A stretch of 64,000 nucleotides of DNA from Lepisosteus oculatus. Its lineage: Eukaryota > Chordata > Actinopteri > Semionotiformes > Lepisosteidae. The position numbers and the translations under genes are program-made. Position 1 is the first letter of the stretch. Every line of letters starts with the position of its first letter. Below, piece by piece: positions 44,301-54,829 of the stretch. The DNA is taken from contig NC_090698.1 in NCBI RefSeq assembly GCF_040954835.1, forward strand, positions 2,602,501 through 2,666,500, in the 5' to 3' direction. The notes below the pieces were generated by a model. That model was not told the DNA's origin and made no database searches. It saw only the letters and a list, made by a program, of their open reading frames with translations.

Positions 44301-47300
44301 CGCCGGTCATCCTGCTGGTGCCCGAGGGCAGGACAGGGCTCGGGGCGGCACCATCGTGGAGAGCACATTTCAAAGACTGAAAAGTTGAAGGCCGAGTTGA
44401 CAGGAAAGCTCGTTTGACTCATTTCACAGTGACGATGGAGGGCTTCCCCATTCAGGCAACAGTCATGGTGACTTGTCCTCAATCCCCTCATGTCTTTTGA
44501 GACCCAAGTGAAACATTTGATTCAAATCTCTTTCAACTTAGAAACATTGCTGTCATATGCCATTTCTATCAATGTCCGAGGCTGAGTGCCTGATTCATGC
44601 CTCCATAACTCCATAACACTCTTCAGAAAGCTGCAATACGTCCAGAACTCTGCAACTAGACTTACTCACACCAGACACCAGCAACATATCACTCCTACAC
44701 TTCAGGCTCTTACTGCCTATACAGTCACGTATGTGATGTGAGATCCTGTCACTGATCTTGAAGGCTGTAAGCAGTCTGGCTCCATCACACATCCCTGAAC
44801 TCCTCCATGTTCACACTCCCTCCTGTAGGCTCCTCTCACTCCACCCAGGACTGAATCTCGGAATATTGTCCTGCTGGGTTATGGAATGCCCTTCCTCAGA
44901 CTTCTCAAGAGATGAACTCTGACTCTCTTTGACTCTCAAACCCAAACTCAAAATTCACCTTTTTTCTAGGGCCTACGTCTGATTGCCCTACACTCAATCT
45001 CTAGGAACCTGTATGTTCTTGTTTCATTTTTTTCTTTTACTTTTTATTGTACTTTTTTTTCTTTCTTTATCACTATTCACGGCGTCCTTTGGTTTGTAAA
45101 GGTGCCTTATAAATATGATAATTATGAAACTAATCATTGATTGAATTATTAAGTAGCCTAGTGCTCTGTGGCTGTGGGTGAAATTTGTGGGCAGATTTAC
45201 AGTTTTTATTTGTTGTCAGGATCAGGAATAAGCATCGGGGTCACAGTCTTTCACCCCATTATTCTGCTGAAATGTTCCCCTTCACCCCGCCTGTTTTGGG
45301 AACCCTTGTTTGTACGGGAGAAGCGCTTGCAAAAGCTGAGCCCCTTTATCCTGGAGGCAGTGAAAGCTTGTGTGCACAGCAGGAGAAGGAATAGCTGGAT
45401 CGGCTCTGTGTCAGGAAACAGGCTTCTTTTCCTTACCCGTGACAGGAAGTGGGGTTCCGTTCCCCCATGCCGTACCCGTGACAGGAAGTGGGGTTCTGGT
45501 GCTCTGTTCCGTACCTGTGTGCTGTGGGTGTCTGGTCAAGTCGCGGGTCTGATTCTGCAATATTATTCTGCAGGAGCTTCGCAAGGTCCTGAAAGCTCAT
45601 TAATTTGCCCCTCTTGGCAATTATCTCTCTCTCGCAGGAGAGTCCAGTGCTTGTCCCTCGTTAACACCAAGCACATTTCCATTTCTAATTAGTTTTTATT
45701 AGCCCGTATTCCCAGCGCCGCCCCAGATAGGTACAGCTCCCTCATTTCTCTCAACCCTCCAATCCCCCACCACCCCGTCTCCCTCTCACCCTCTCTCTCC
45801 CCCCTCCTCGTCTCCCTCTCTCTCTCCCCTCTGTCTCTCTTTGTGTCTCCCCCTCCTCACCTCCCTCTCCCTCTCCTACTCCCCCTATCTCTGTCTCCCT
45901 CTCACTCTCTCACCTCTCACTCTTTCCTTTGCCCCCTGTCTCTCACTCTTTGTCCCTGCTGTCTCTCACTCTCTGTCCCTGCTCTGTCTCTCTCCCCTCT
46001 CCGCCCCCCGTCTCTCTCTCTCCTCTCCTGTCTCTCTCTCACTGTATGCCCCCTGTCTCTCTCACTGTCTGCCCCGTCTCTCTCCTCTCCGCCTCCTGTC
46101 TCTCTCTCCTCTCTGCCCCCTGTCTCTCTCACTGTCTGCCCCCTGTCTCTCTCACTGTCTGCCCCCTGTCTCTCTCCTCTCCGCCCCCCGTCTCTCTCTC
46201 TCCTCTCCTGTCTCTCTCTCACTGTCTGCCCCGTCTCTCTCCTCTCCGCCTTCTGTCTCTCTCTCCTCTCCGCCTCCTGTCTCTCTCACTGTCTGCCCCC
46301 TGTCTCTCTCCTCTCCGCCTCCTGTCTCTCTCACTGTCTGCCCCCTGTCTCTCTCCTCTCCGCCTCCTGTCTCTCTCACTGTCTGCTCCTCTCCTCTTGC
46401 TGTCAGGGAAGCCTTTCCCCAGGGGGATCACATTCAGCCTCTGCTCGTTAACACCCCAGCCAATCTGCATTTTTAATTAGTGGTTATTGCCTCTGTTTAA
46501 TATTCAGATGCTACTCGAGGCGAAACAGGAATCTTATCAAAAGCTCCTCGCTCTTCTGCACCAGGGGCCCCGGGACCCCAGGGAGAGCAACTGAGTTGGG
46601 GGGGAAGCCAGACGGCTGGCGTGCACACGCCCCTCTGCGTTCGCACTCGGCACGCTGATCCGCTCCAGGTCTCACACGCGCCCGGCTCTCAGACTAGTGG
46701 TGCGGATGAGCCAGTAGAGATTTGTATTCACTTTAACTCCATGCTGTCTGCCTGACGCAATTGACCCAGCATAAAAATGAAATGACCAGCACCCCATCAG
46801 GGCTCTGGCACAATGCCTGGGAGCTTGGTAAAACCTGGGGCGGATCAGGCTGTGCAGGATCAGGGGACTGGAGCGGGTTCTCATTTCAAGAAGGCTCAGT
46901 TCAGAAGCATTTTCACTGTATTCACTAAAAAATAAACTCTGTCATTCGCCCCTCAGGCCCGACAGGCAAAACTTAAGGCAATTGAATAGAAAATGTGGAT
47001 AATTGGGCAAGCAGTCCTTGGTCTTAAACTAAGAGAGAGAGAATTTGCAGCTTATTTGCTTATGTAGAATTCTGTTAATAGCCCTACGCACATACACCTG
47101 CGGGGTAGACGGAAGAGCTCGCAGAAACTGCACAGCAGCCCGTCAGTAGGCTGGACAGTAGTATCGCTTTGGCTCAGAAGCACAATGGAGAAGCGCCACC
47201 TGCTGGTCCACCTGTACTGCACCCCTACTGCAGCAGCCTGACCCCGCTGCAGCCTGCCTGCCAGCGCAGCCTTGCGGAGCTCCGGCGCAATGCATACGTC

Positions 47301-49384
47301 ACGTTGAAATGTAAAGGGGAAGTATTTTAATTAAAAAATCTGCCCGATGCACAATTTTATTTAGGGAAAGGTGCCTTGTTTTCTTCCTGTCCGCTTCATT
47401 CAGATTTCTGTTTTCCATTTTGAGTTCTTGATTCGTTTTTCTCAAGTGTGTGAAAGAACGGTGTGTGCTACCTGAGAGAGAAGTTGTTTTTGTTTTCCCA
47501 ACCGGAAGACAATCTGGAGCTCCGACTGCTCCCACAAAGAGCATTAAGCTGTTCCACCCCAAACTGTGCAGAGAAAATCAGATTTTTATTTGTATTTTTG
47601 CCTTTTTCTTTTTCTTAGGTTCTTTTTTTTTTAAATATGCACAAACAGCTCATTTATCAAAGGCACTAAGAGCCGATTTGCATAAGCTCCTCATTGTGCT
47701 AATTAGCAATTTGCAGCTTTAATTGGACTGTAGGGCACTCAGGAAGCAGAGGAAGCGACGATTTAAAAATACCTTCCGACAGACATGTCACCTCGCGCTG
47801 CTGTCAGTCCTCACCTGCGCGCCTCTCTTTTCCTTCCCCCGCTCGCCGTGCTGGGGAAGGGCTCCCATTGCAGCCTGCCTGCCTGTGTTTCGGGGATACC
47901 CCGGCAGAGCCCTGGATCTGAAAGCCAGTTCCTGCTGGCAGGCTCTCCAGGGTGCTACTGGTGCCGCTGGGGTTTGGGGTCCCCTGCTGTACATGTTCTG
48001 TGTGCGGGGATTCACCGATGGGCTTCTGAGTGCTGTGCGCCACCCATTTGTGTCCCCCCGCAGACTCCCTGCTAGCCAGCAGCTCCGACAGTCCTGCAGC
48101 CCCTAGATGGGGCCCAGGGTCACCCCTCTGTGGTCCCCAGGCTGACTCTGCATTTCTGACGACCCTCTCCCCTGCCCATGTGTTTCAGACCCGGAGGAGC
48201 CGCCCTGCTACACCTGCCACTCCTGCAAGGAGCTGTTCACCAGCGCCTGGTGTCTCCTGCAGCACGCCCAGCACACGCACGGCCTCAGCATCTACCTGGA
48301 GCCGCCGCCCGACCCACGGGGGTCGCCCCCTTTCTCCCTGGAGGAGCAGCAGCTGGCTGCCGGGCTCCTGACCGCGCAGCGCCTGGGGCCCGCCCTGACC
48401 GCCGCCTTCCACCTGACCGCCCCCTGCCTCCCGCAATCCCAGGGCCTGGAAGCCGGGCCGGACCACGTCCTCGACTTCTCCGCCCGGCTCAAGGAGCTGG
48501 CCGGCGGCGTCCACTCCCCCTCCGCCTCGCCCGGCCCCCCCGCCGGCTCCCCCTGCCCCCCGGCGGCCACGCCCCCCGGCGGCAAGGCCTGCGAGTTCTG
48601 CGGCAAGGTCTTCAAGTCCCTGAGCAACCTGGTGGTGCACCGGCGCTGCCACACGGGCGAGCGGCCCTACCGCTGCCCGCTGTGCGACCACGCCTGCGCC
48701 CAGTCCAGCAAGCTCAAGCGCCACATGAAGACGCACCGCGGGGCGGCGGGAGAGCCGGGCGGCTGGCAGGAGCTGGAGCAGGAGTTCGTGCTGAAGGCGG
48801 AGGTGTCGGAGGAGCTCGGCCGGGACGCGGCGGAGGGCGGCCCGCCGCAGGGGGAGGCGGCCGTGCCCGAACCCGGGTCCGGCAGCCTGCTGTCCTCCCT
48901 CGGCCTGGTCCCCGGCTCCCCCCCGGCCAAGCAGGGGCTGCCCAGCCTGTTCCCGGGGCGCGTGGACGAGCCGGCCCCCAGCTCGCCGTTCGGGAGCCCC
49001 TCGGAGGCGTCGCTGGAGAACTCGGAGGAGAGCGGCATCGCCAGCGGGGACGGCACGCCCCGGCGCGGCGCGGAGCCGGAGGGCCGGGCGGGGCGGCGCG
49101 GGGACACCTGCGAGTTCTGCGGCAAGAGCTTCAAGAACAGCAGCAACCTGACGGTGCACCGGCGCAGCCACACGGGCGAGCGGCCCTACCGCTGCGCGCT
49201 CTGCAGCTACGCCTGCGCCCAGTCCAGCAAGCTGACGCGCCACATGAAGACCCACGGCCTGCAGGGCGGCAGGGCGCCCTTCCTCTGCCAGCTGTGCCAC
49301 GTGCCCTTCACCGTCTACGCCACCCTGGAGAAGCACCTCAAGAAGTGCCACGCCGGCGAGGAGGCCCAGCTGGCCCACAGCTAG
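38325..49384 (+). CDS. znf296: Zinc finger protein 296 (BCL11 family)
   Basis: Nuclear C2H2 zinc-finger factor of the BCL11A/BCL11B/ZNF296 family. Exons: 38325-38376, 42598-42942, 48189-49384; 1593 nt, 530 aa. The N-terminus [13 protein letters not shown] is the NuRD-binding peptide shared by the family. Zinc modules: C46-C49-H64-C69 (C2[15 protein letters not shown]), C142-C145-H158-H163 ([20 protein letters not shown]), a first C2H2 pair from C267 and C295, and a terminal triplet from C440, C468 and C499 ending CHVPF...KKCH. The two central pairs share VHRR(C/S)HTGERPY and [14 protein letters not shown] and CHVPF favour ZNF296 over BCL11A/B, as does the position beside clasrp. The long acidic run of BCL11A/B is absent. 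Linkers are very rich in Gly, Pro and Ala. Human ZNF296 is 475 aa by memory. Confidence 0.92.
38377..42597 (+). other. znf296 intron 1
   Basis: 4.2 kb. It is CpG-rich to about 39200 and about 42060-42560, otherwise ordinary. A dispersed repeat lies at about 41040-41520; it contains two 51-bp tandem units (tgtcccacactgacaggctg) and the phrase gtggtgggagtgtggaacag typical of a repeat also seen inverted at 15890-16130. A homopolymer G run is at about 41969-41980. No other exon is supported. Confidence 0.6.
41040..41520 (-). repeat. Dispersed repeat with two 51-bp internal units
   Basis: Units at about 41127-41177 and 41178-41220 share tgtcccacactgacaggctg and ctgcgggaactgagtctctt. The reverse complement of this unit is the one expanded at 54400-54815. 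The downstream text (aaagggtggtgggagtgtgg) matches words of the repeat family at 31140 and, inverted, 15890-16130 and 63040-63150. No open reading frame is preserved; the class is unknown. Confidence 0.65.
44585..45145 (+). mobile_element. L2-type LINE fragment, 3' end
   Basis: In the + frame, with interruptions, the sequence spells the end of an L2 reverse-transcriptase ORF ([20 protein letters not shown], then TPTLQALT). The ORF end is followed by a short UTR and the tail ggtgccttataaatatgata. Several stops and shifts break the frame, so it is a dead 5'-truncated copy. Confidence 0.8.
45580..45700 (+). promoter_or_regulatory. AT-rich candidate regulatory module 1 in znf296 intron 2
   Basis: Contains ctcattaatttgcccctctt, gcaattatctc, and cgttaacacc followed by ctaattagtttttatt (TAATTAG at 45686-45692). 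These are homeodomain-type words. A related arrangement lies 790 bases downstream. Function is inferred only from word content. Confidence 0.35.
45770..46395 (+). repeat. CT-rich polypyrimidine minisatellite
   Basis: Over 600 bases of almost pure pyrimidine on the + strand, made of units such as ctctgtctgccccctgtctc and ctctctcctctccgcctcct. Long open frames appear on both strands as a consequence. A pure polypurine/polypyrimidine tract of this length can form triplex (H-) DNA. Confidence 0.95.
46425..46540 (+). promoter_or_regulatory. AT-rich candidate regulatory module 2 in znf296 intron 2
   Basis: ctcgttaacacc is followed by ccaatctgcatttttaatta and gtggttattgcc (TAATTAG at 46474-46480), closely parallel to module 1. 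The following sequence (tgtttaatattcagatgcta) is unique and unrelated to known repeats. Confidence 0.35.
47640..47735 (+). promoter_or_regulatory. Oct/Sox/homeodomain word cluster in znf296 intron 2
   Basis: atttgcat (octamer-type, 47676-47683), cattgt (Sox-type, 47692-47697), taattag (47700-47706), caatttgcag and ttaattgg occur within 60 bases. They sit in AT-rich DNA that contrasts with the GC-rich gene. Binding is not demonstrated. Confidence 0.4.
48189..49384 (+). other. znf296: Last znf296 exon with six of the seven zinc modules
   Basis: A single GC-rich exon of 1196 coding nt (399 codons including stop). The composition opens a 440-codon frame on the minus strand (48185-49507) and a 504-codon frame on the plus strand in another phase. 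Both are shadows: only the znf296 frame has zinc-finger spacing and splices in phase to the exon at 42598. Confidence 0.93.
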
Positions 49385-50530
49385 GCCGGCCCAGCCCCGC
49401 GGACGGTACCGGGTACCGCTGCGGCCCTCGGCCCCTCTCAGCGCCCCAGGAAGTGCTGAGCCTTCGTCAACCGGCCCCCCAACGGGGAACTTGTTTTTCT
49501 TTGACACAAAAAAAAGGGAGGGGGGGAAAAACGGAACTGAACGGCTCTTTGAATGTGACGGGATTAAAAAAAAACGGGGAACGCCCAGCGCCCAGCGGAG
49601 AGAAACGGGTGAAGCTCATCTCCAGCCCCGCAGGAGCTGCGGCTCGGCTCCCTCTGCTGGCGGGGAGGTGGAAGAGGCAGAGACCCGCTTGACCACGGCC
49701 TGTCGCGGCGCACCGGCGCTCTCCTGGCCACCCAGCCTGGGGGGAATGGGGGTTCAGGGGGGGTGCGACTGTGCGTCGGCCTGGCTTCCTCCTGATTCCA
49801 CCCTCAGGGGACAGATCATTCCCGCCAGGGGCGTCACTGAACCACCTCTCAGTGTCAGGGCGTGCCGACCATGACAGATAAGGATTTCAGTACGTGGAAG
49901 AAAACCCAGCCGGCACTCCTGTGTCCCACCAGCAAGCACAGACACCCTTGGGGTGGGACAGCAGACGTCTCCGTGACTGCAGACGCCCTCAAAGGGATTG
50001 TGTGAAGAGCTGGGCTTGGCGAGAGTGCCGTGATCTCAGGGTGTCCCCCTCCTCGTGGGGCCCAGGCGGTCGGGGTCGGGCCGGTTCTGGTGGGTCCTCG
50101 TTGGAAAAGCCCGAGGGTTTGCAGCAGCGCGGCCCGAGTCTCGCTGGCGCCCGAGCCCGCCGTGCCAGACCTCCCGCTTCTACACGAATTGTACAAGAAT
50201 GCGCAGGTCCGGGGGAGGAGGTGTCGTTCGGACGTCCCGATGTGGAGTTCTCGCCCCCCGCTAACCCCACGCACACGCACACGCACACTGGCAGTACAGA
50301 GCACACTGTGGAGGAACCGAGCCGGGCCACTCCGACTCCTTTACTCCCGGAATCGGGGAACCACGGGTGTCCGACCGCCATTCCATGAGAAGAAAAGCCT
50401 AACGTCAGTGCTGGAGCACAGTGCTTTTCTCACAGCCGAGATCCCTGCTTGCAGAGCCTCACACCTCATGGGGCCTGGGTTTGAGTCCGGTCCTTCTGTG
50501 TGGAGTTTGCATGTTCTTGCCAATTCCCCC

Positions 50531-50561
<31 letters not shown>

Positions 50562-52010
50562 ACACACGTCAAAATGGAAGAAATTCAGGCACTGTGGTTT
50601 CCAAAGACATGCTGATTGGTTGGTGTCTCTGAATTGTCCACATATGCCCTGGGACAGGGCAGTGTCCTGTCCTGGTCCTGCAGGGGGCGCTCCCAGGTCT
50701 CTTTCGAGCAGCAGCACCTGCAGAGCTGGGAGAGAACCGGTCATCTGGCCCGGTGATACATCCAGTGACCAGCCGGAATAAACCGCAGGGTGACTGCTCG
50801 CTGCCCGATTTGAATTACCTGCATCCATGAGTTTCTACCCACAGAGCACAAGGCGAGGGGAGGCACTGCGACAGAGCACCCACGCGTGGGCCGATTCAGC
50901 CCGCCCCTGCGCGCGGGTGTATTCCGTTCTCTGTACGCGAGACAATCTCCCTCAAGCTACCATCGAGTCTAATATTTATATCGCAATCTTCTATGCATTT
51001 TGAAATGGCCGGCCATATCGATGGCAAACACGAAACGGGTGTACTTTAAAAAAAAAACATGCAGTTTTTTTAAGAACTGTGAGCCAGTGACGAGATTAAT
51101 GGACTGGAAAGGCGAGGATAGCGGGGAGGTCCGCTTTGTGAGCGGTGGACGGTGTCTGATGGCAGAGCGGTCCGCGGTCCAGGTTCGTGTGTAAAACAGA
51201 CAGTTTGCAAGATTTAGGGTTTCCAGAGTTTGGTGCAGTATAGCTTAGAAAACGGAAAGAGTTGTTTTTTATGATCGTTGTATGGTTTCATGTTCCGGTT
51301 GTGAATTCGGACCGACCCGAGCAGGGGTCTGAACGGATTCGCGGCGGGGGGGGTTTGTGTGTCAGTGGGTCGCCTGCACCCGCAGTCTCGGGTGGGCCTT
51401 CCTGGGTAATGTGCCTGCCGATGTGATCGGCCTCTGTGGCTCTCGGGAGCCATTTCGGCTCGTCGGGACCAGATGAGCCCAAGCCGGTCCCAGCGGGCCT
51501 GTCTGCTGCGCTCCTACAGCCCGACTGACGGCCCGGCCGGGCCAGACCGTCCCGGCCTCAGCCAGCTCGGCGGCTCCGGCCCTGACCAGTGACCGCTGGA
51601 AGCAGCTGGACTGGAGCAGGCAGGACCGGTACCGCCCAGGAAAACACTCTGCAATTCCAGTGAAAACAAGCAGGCCGGGTGCACGCGACAATACCCGAAC
51701 CCCAGATCCCCGCACTGTTGGTCTCAGGAGTTACTTTCCTACATGTTTGCTTCTCAGACCGATACTACGGACTCTTCTTTTTGTAAAGCGGTTGTTGGAA
51801 AGTTGTGAATTTCGTGCTGACGTGTGATCTTTCTCTCTTGTTTTTTTTTTTGTCCGATGTCTTCATTTTCAGCTAGGTCTCACCTCTCATTTTAAAGCTG
51901 CTTGGTTGTTTTTTTGTTTTGTTTTTTATTTTTACAATGTGAAAGTTCTCATTGTGGTTATTAAAAAAAGAGTAAGAGAATTTTTAACCCGTGTCCTTTT
52001 TGGTTTTTAA
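49385..52010 (+). other. znf296: 3' UTR and downstream region of znf296
   Basis: Candidate poly(A) signals: ATTAAA at 49563-49568 (inside an A-rich run), AATAAA at 50777-50782 and ATTAAA at 51960-51965. The last follows an unusually T-rich stretch (51770-51960) that looks like a true 3' UTR end. A dispersed SINE-like repeat is at about 50435-50690. The end used cannot be chosen from sequence alone. Confidence 0.5.
50435..50690 (+). repeat. SINE-like dispersed repeat with poly-C/(CA)n interior
   Basis: Carries the widespread vertebrate repeat core cttctgtgtggagtttgcat followed by gttcttgcc, a tRNA-like head (ggcctgggtttgagtccggt) and the later segment tttccaaagacatgctgatt ... ctgaattgtcca. 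The centre has been replaced by C(22) and (CA)n at about 50526-50567. Confidence 0.75.
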
Positions 52011-54250
52011 TTCCAACGCCTACCGAGTTGCGTGAGGAAGCGGCCCCGTGTCTCTGTGGACCGGACGGCCAGTCATGTCTGTCTTCCTTAAAACTTCCAC
52101 TGAAACCAGCGACTTGCAAACCCCGTACTGTTTAGAGAGAAAAATGTCAGGGCATGGCCTGAGTCTAGACGCGTCATTGCTTCACCTCAAACCCGGGTAC
52201 CACCTGCATCCTGAGACTCCCCAGATCTGCCCCCTAGCGGTTACTGCCCTCAACTGCCGTCTCCCACCCGATCAGTTCAGCGCGTTTCCTAGTAACTAAT
52301 CGATCTGTATGACGAGCTTGGCCTGCAGTCTTCACGCAGAGCTCCTCCCAGACGCCCACAGCCCTTCGTGTCCCGTGGCCACTGCGACTTTTGAACACTT
52401 GTAGCAGGTCCCCATGCAGTCTTTTACGCTAAAGATTAAAAGGCTTGTTTCTGTTAGAACTGTCCGTGTAGGACACCCCTTTATCCCAAGGAATGTAGCC
52501 GGTCGCTATTCCTTGGACTAGTACTATTTTATTTTGTGACGTGGTGACCAGAGCTGGACAATGCAGCCTCTGAGTGACGTCTTACTAGCGCTTACGCAAC
52601 AGCCCTCCGCGCACCCACGTGACCCGAGGCCGGAACCTCGCCGTTTGCGGTGAAGTTGTGCGTGACGTCACGCAGTGGGTAGCCACGGTGCGCAGTGCTT
52701 TTCCCCCGATTAATCACGACTGTGGGAGTCAGGCGTTTAAACAGCATTGGTCATTTGTCGTTTTAAGAGAAGCGGCATTGCACACACGCTGGACTAAATG
52801 AAAAAAACAAAACAAATAAACCGGAAAGTTCCACTCCCGGGCCGTCGCCTGGACCGCAGTGCTGTGCACCTGCTGTACAGCGCCTGGTTATTTTAAGCTA
52901 TTTTATGTTGCAGCGGTGAATCAAAATAAAAACAGTAAATGCACAAAAGATTGCTAAACCAGCTTATTGAAGCCCACCGCGCCAAAGCCTCCAGTTCCAG
53001 GTTGCATAAGGAGAGTAAATGGTTAAGGGGAGCTGTTAGCAGATGGATCAGGTGTAATTGATGTATTGTTCTATTAAGTAAAAAAAACAAGATTGCTATG
53101 GATTACGTAGCCCTGTGATCTAAGATCTACCTACGATCAGGGTTTGAATTTTGTCCCCGACATGGAACTAAACAGTGAAAATCAAATTTATTGCACTCGT
53201 TGAAATCAGTTGCTCCTCAGGAGGCTGGCAAAAAGGCGTGTTCTTTATTCCTCTGTGCTGGAAGAGGAAAGATTATCGAGGGGATTATGCCTGTGTTGCA
53301 GTGGCTCCAGCGGCACCTCTGTGAACTTCAGGTCTCAACACACACAGGACACAACACCGGCCACAAAACGGAGCAGGCACAAACACAGCAGAAAGGTTAC
53401 TGTAGATGCTTGGGGGAGAAAAAGCAATTAATTCCCCCCCCCCCCGATTTAAATGCAGAGGGGCCTCTGGCCCAGATGACACCTCTGAAGGGAGAGCCTT
53501 CAAATCTGTCTCAGCTGTCATCTGTGTGGGGGGGAGGGAGGGGAGGAGTGGCTGTAATTGCTGAGCCCATTGTAGGGAAAAAAACAAAAGCTATTCTCCT
53601 CTGAACCATCCTCCCCTAATGACAATCTGCTTCCTGCCTCTGATCTTGATAGCTCATTAACAGCAAGCCAGTTTAATAAGGGAGATTAGTTGGTGGGGGT
53701 GGAATTGAGACCATATGTAAAATTGTCCTTCCAGCTCCATCCCCACATCTGCGACAGCGGCCCTCATTACTGTGACATTGCTGCGCTCCTCCCACCCCCA
53801 GCCAATTAGCTCCACAGCGCTGCACGCCTGGGAAACCGGCGGGTGAAGGCAGAGATCTGATCCCTCTGCCCTCCTCTCTCTCTCTCTCTCTCCCCGCCGA
53901 GCGCCTGCTCGGAAGCTGCAGGTGTGCCGTCCGCTGGCCGCGGCGGTCATGCGAAAGTTGTCCGGATGCCGGAAGGCCGCTGCCCCGTCCGCCTCGCCCG
54001 GCTCCGACGCGCCTGCCAGGGCCACGCAGGTGAGGACAGACGGCGGGCAGGTGTCCCCCCGCCTCCGACTGCTCCTTGAAGATGAAAGGCTCCCAGGCGC
54101 TCGGCTCCTGTTTCGCTCACAGGCGGAAGCGGGCGCTACATAAAACCTGAAAAGCACGCTCTTCAGAAGGCTTCTTTTTTAAAATCATGTCATCTGCCTT
54201 TTTTCTAAGATACGATTTTGCAGCCGTAGGCTGTCTGTGAATATGTATAG
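52010..54250. other. Intergenic region downstream of znf296
   Basis: No gene is seen; I looked for a gemin7-like single-exon frame, expected from mammalian order, without success. About 52320-52600 matches a dispersed repeat in style (gtaggacacccctttatccc, gtgacgtggtgaccagagct). About 53640-53830 is unique and AT-rich with gattagttgg and ccaattagctcc, a candidate non-coding element. A CpG-rich patch lies at 53890-54060. Confidence 0.5.
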
Positions 54251-54399
54251 TGTTTGTCAATGTACTTTAGTTCTTGTTTTGTCTTTTATGCTCAGGTGGG
54301 TTTACAGCTGTTTGTATACTTGAATCAGGTCCTTTTCTGGTGTCTTGGGTTCACAGACACTCGTGTCAGACTAAAATCACTCAGATCCTTCATCCTGTC

Positions 54400-54815
54400 A
54401 GTGTGGGGCACCCCCTTCAGACTAAAGAGACTCAGTTCCTCCAGCCTGACTGTGTGGGGCACTCCCTTCAGACTAAAGCGACTCAGTTCCTCCAGCCTGA
54501 CTGTGTGGGGCACTCCCTTCAGACTAAAGAGACTCAGTTCCTCCAGCCTGACTGTGTGGGGCACTCCCTTCAGACTAAGGAGACTCAGTTCCTCCAGCCT
54601 GACTGTGTGGGGCACTCCCTTCAGACTAAGGAGACTCAGTTCCTCCAGCCTGACTGTGTGGGGCACTCCCTTCAGACTAAAGAGACTCAGTTCCTCCAGC
54701 CTGACTGTGTGGGGCACTCCCTTCAGACTAAAGAGACTCAGTTCCTCCAGCCTGACTGTGTGGGGCACTCCCTTCAGACTAAAGAGACTCAGTTCCTCCA
54801 GCCTGACTGTGTGGG
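54400..54815 (+). repeat. 51-bp minisatellite, eight to nine copies
   Basis: Units of exactly 51 bp (cactcccttcagactaaaga then gactcagttcctccagcctg and actgtgtgggg). The unit is 17 codons long, so the frames 54254-54850 (+) and 54325-55032 (-) are open through the array by chance. Units differ at one or two positions (aaagag/aaagcg/aaggag). The inverse complement of this unit occurs twice at 41127-41220. Confidence 0.95.
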
Positions 54816-54829
54816 TGCTCCTTTTAGCC

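Larger units (their letters stand above)
42943..48188 (+). other. znf296 intron 2
   Basis: 5.2 kb, the longest intron of the gene. Contents: GC-rich unique DNA (43220-44300), an L2-type LINE 3' fragment (44585-45145), a first AT-rich module (about 45560-45700), a CT-rich minisatellite (45770-46395), a second similar AT-rich module (about 46435-46530) and an Oct/Sox/homeodomain word cluster (47640-47730). The acceptor is cccatgtgtttcag. No additional exon is supported. Confidence 0.65.

Noticed and set aside
45841-46480. Ser/Leu/Pro-rich and Arg/Glu-rich frames near 46 kb
   Set aside because: Translation of the CT-rich minisatellite on the two strands.
48178-49692. A 504-codon frame (+) and a 440-codon frame (-) over the last znf296 exon
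   Set aside because: Shadows of a GC-rich zinc-finger exon; only the znf296 phase has finger spacing and correct splicing.
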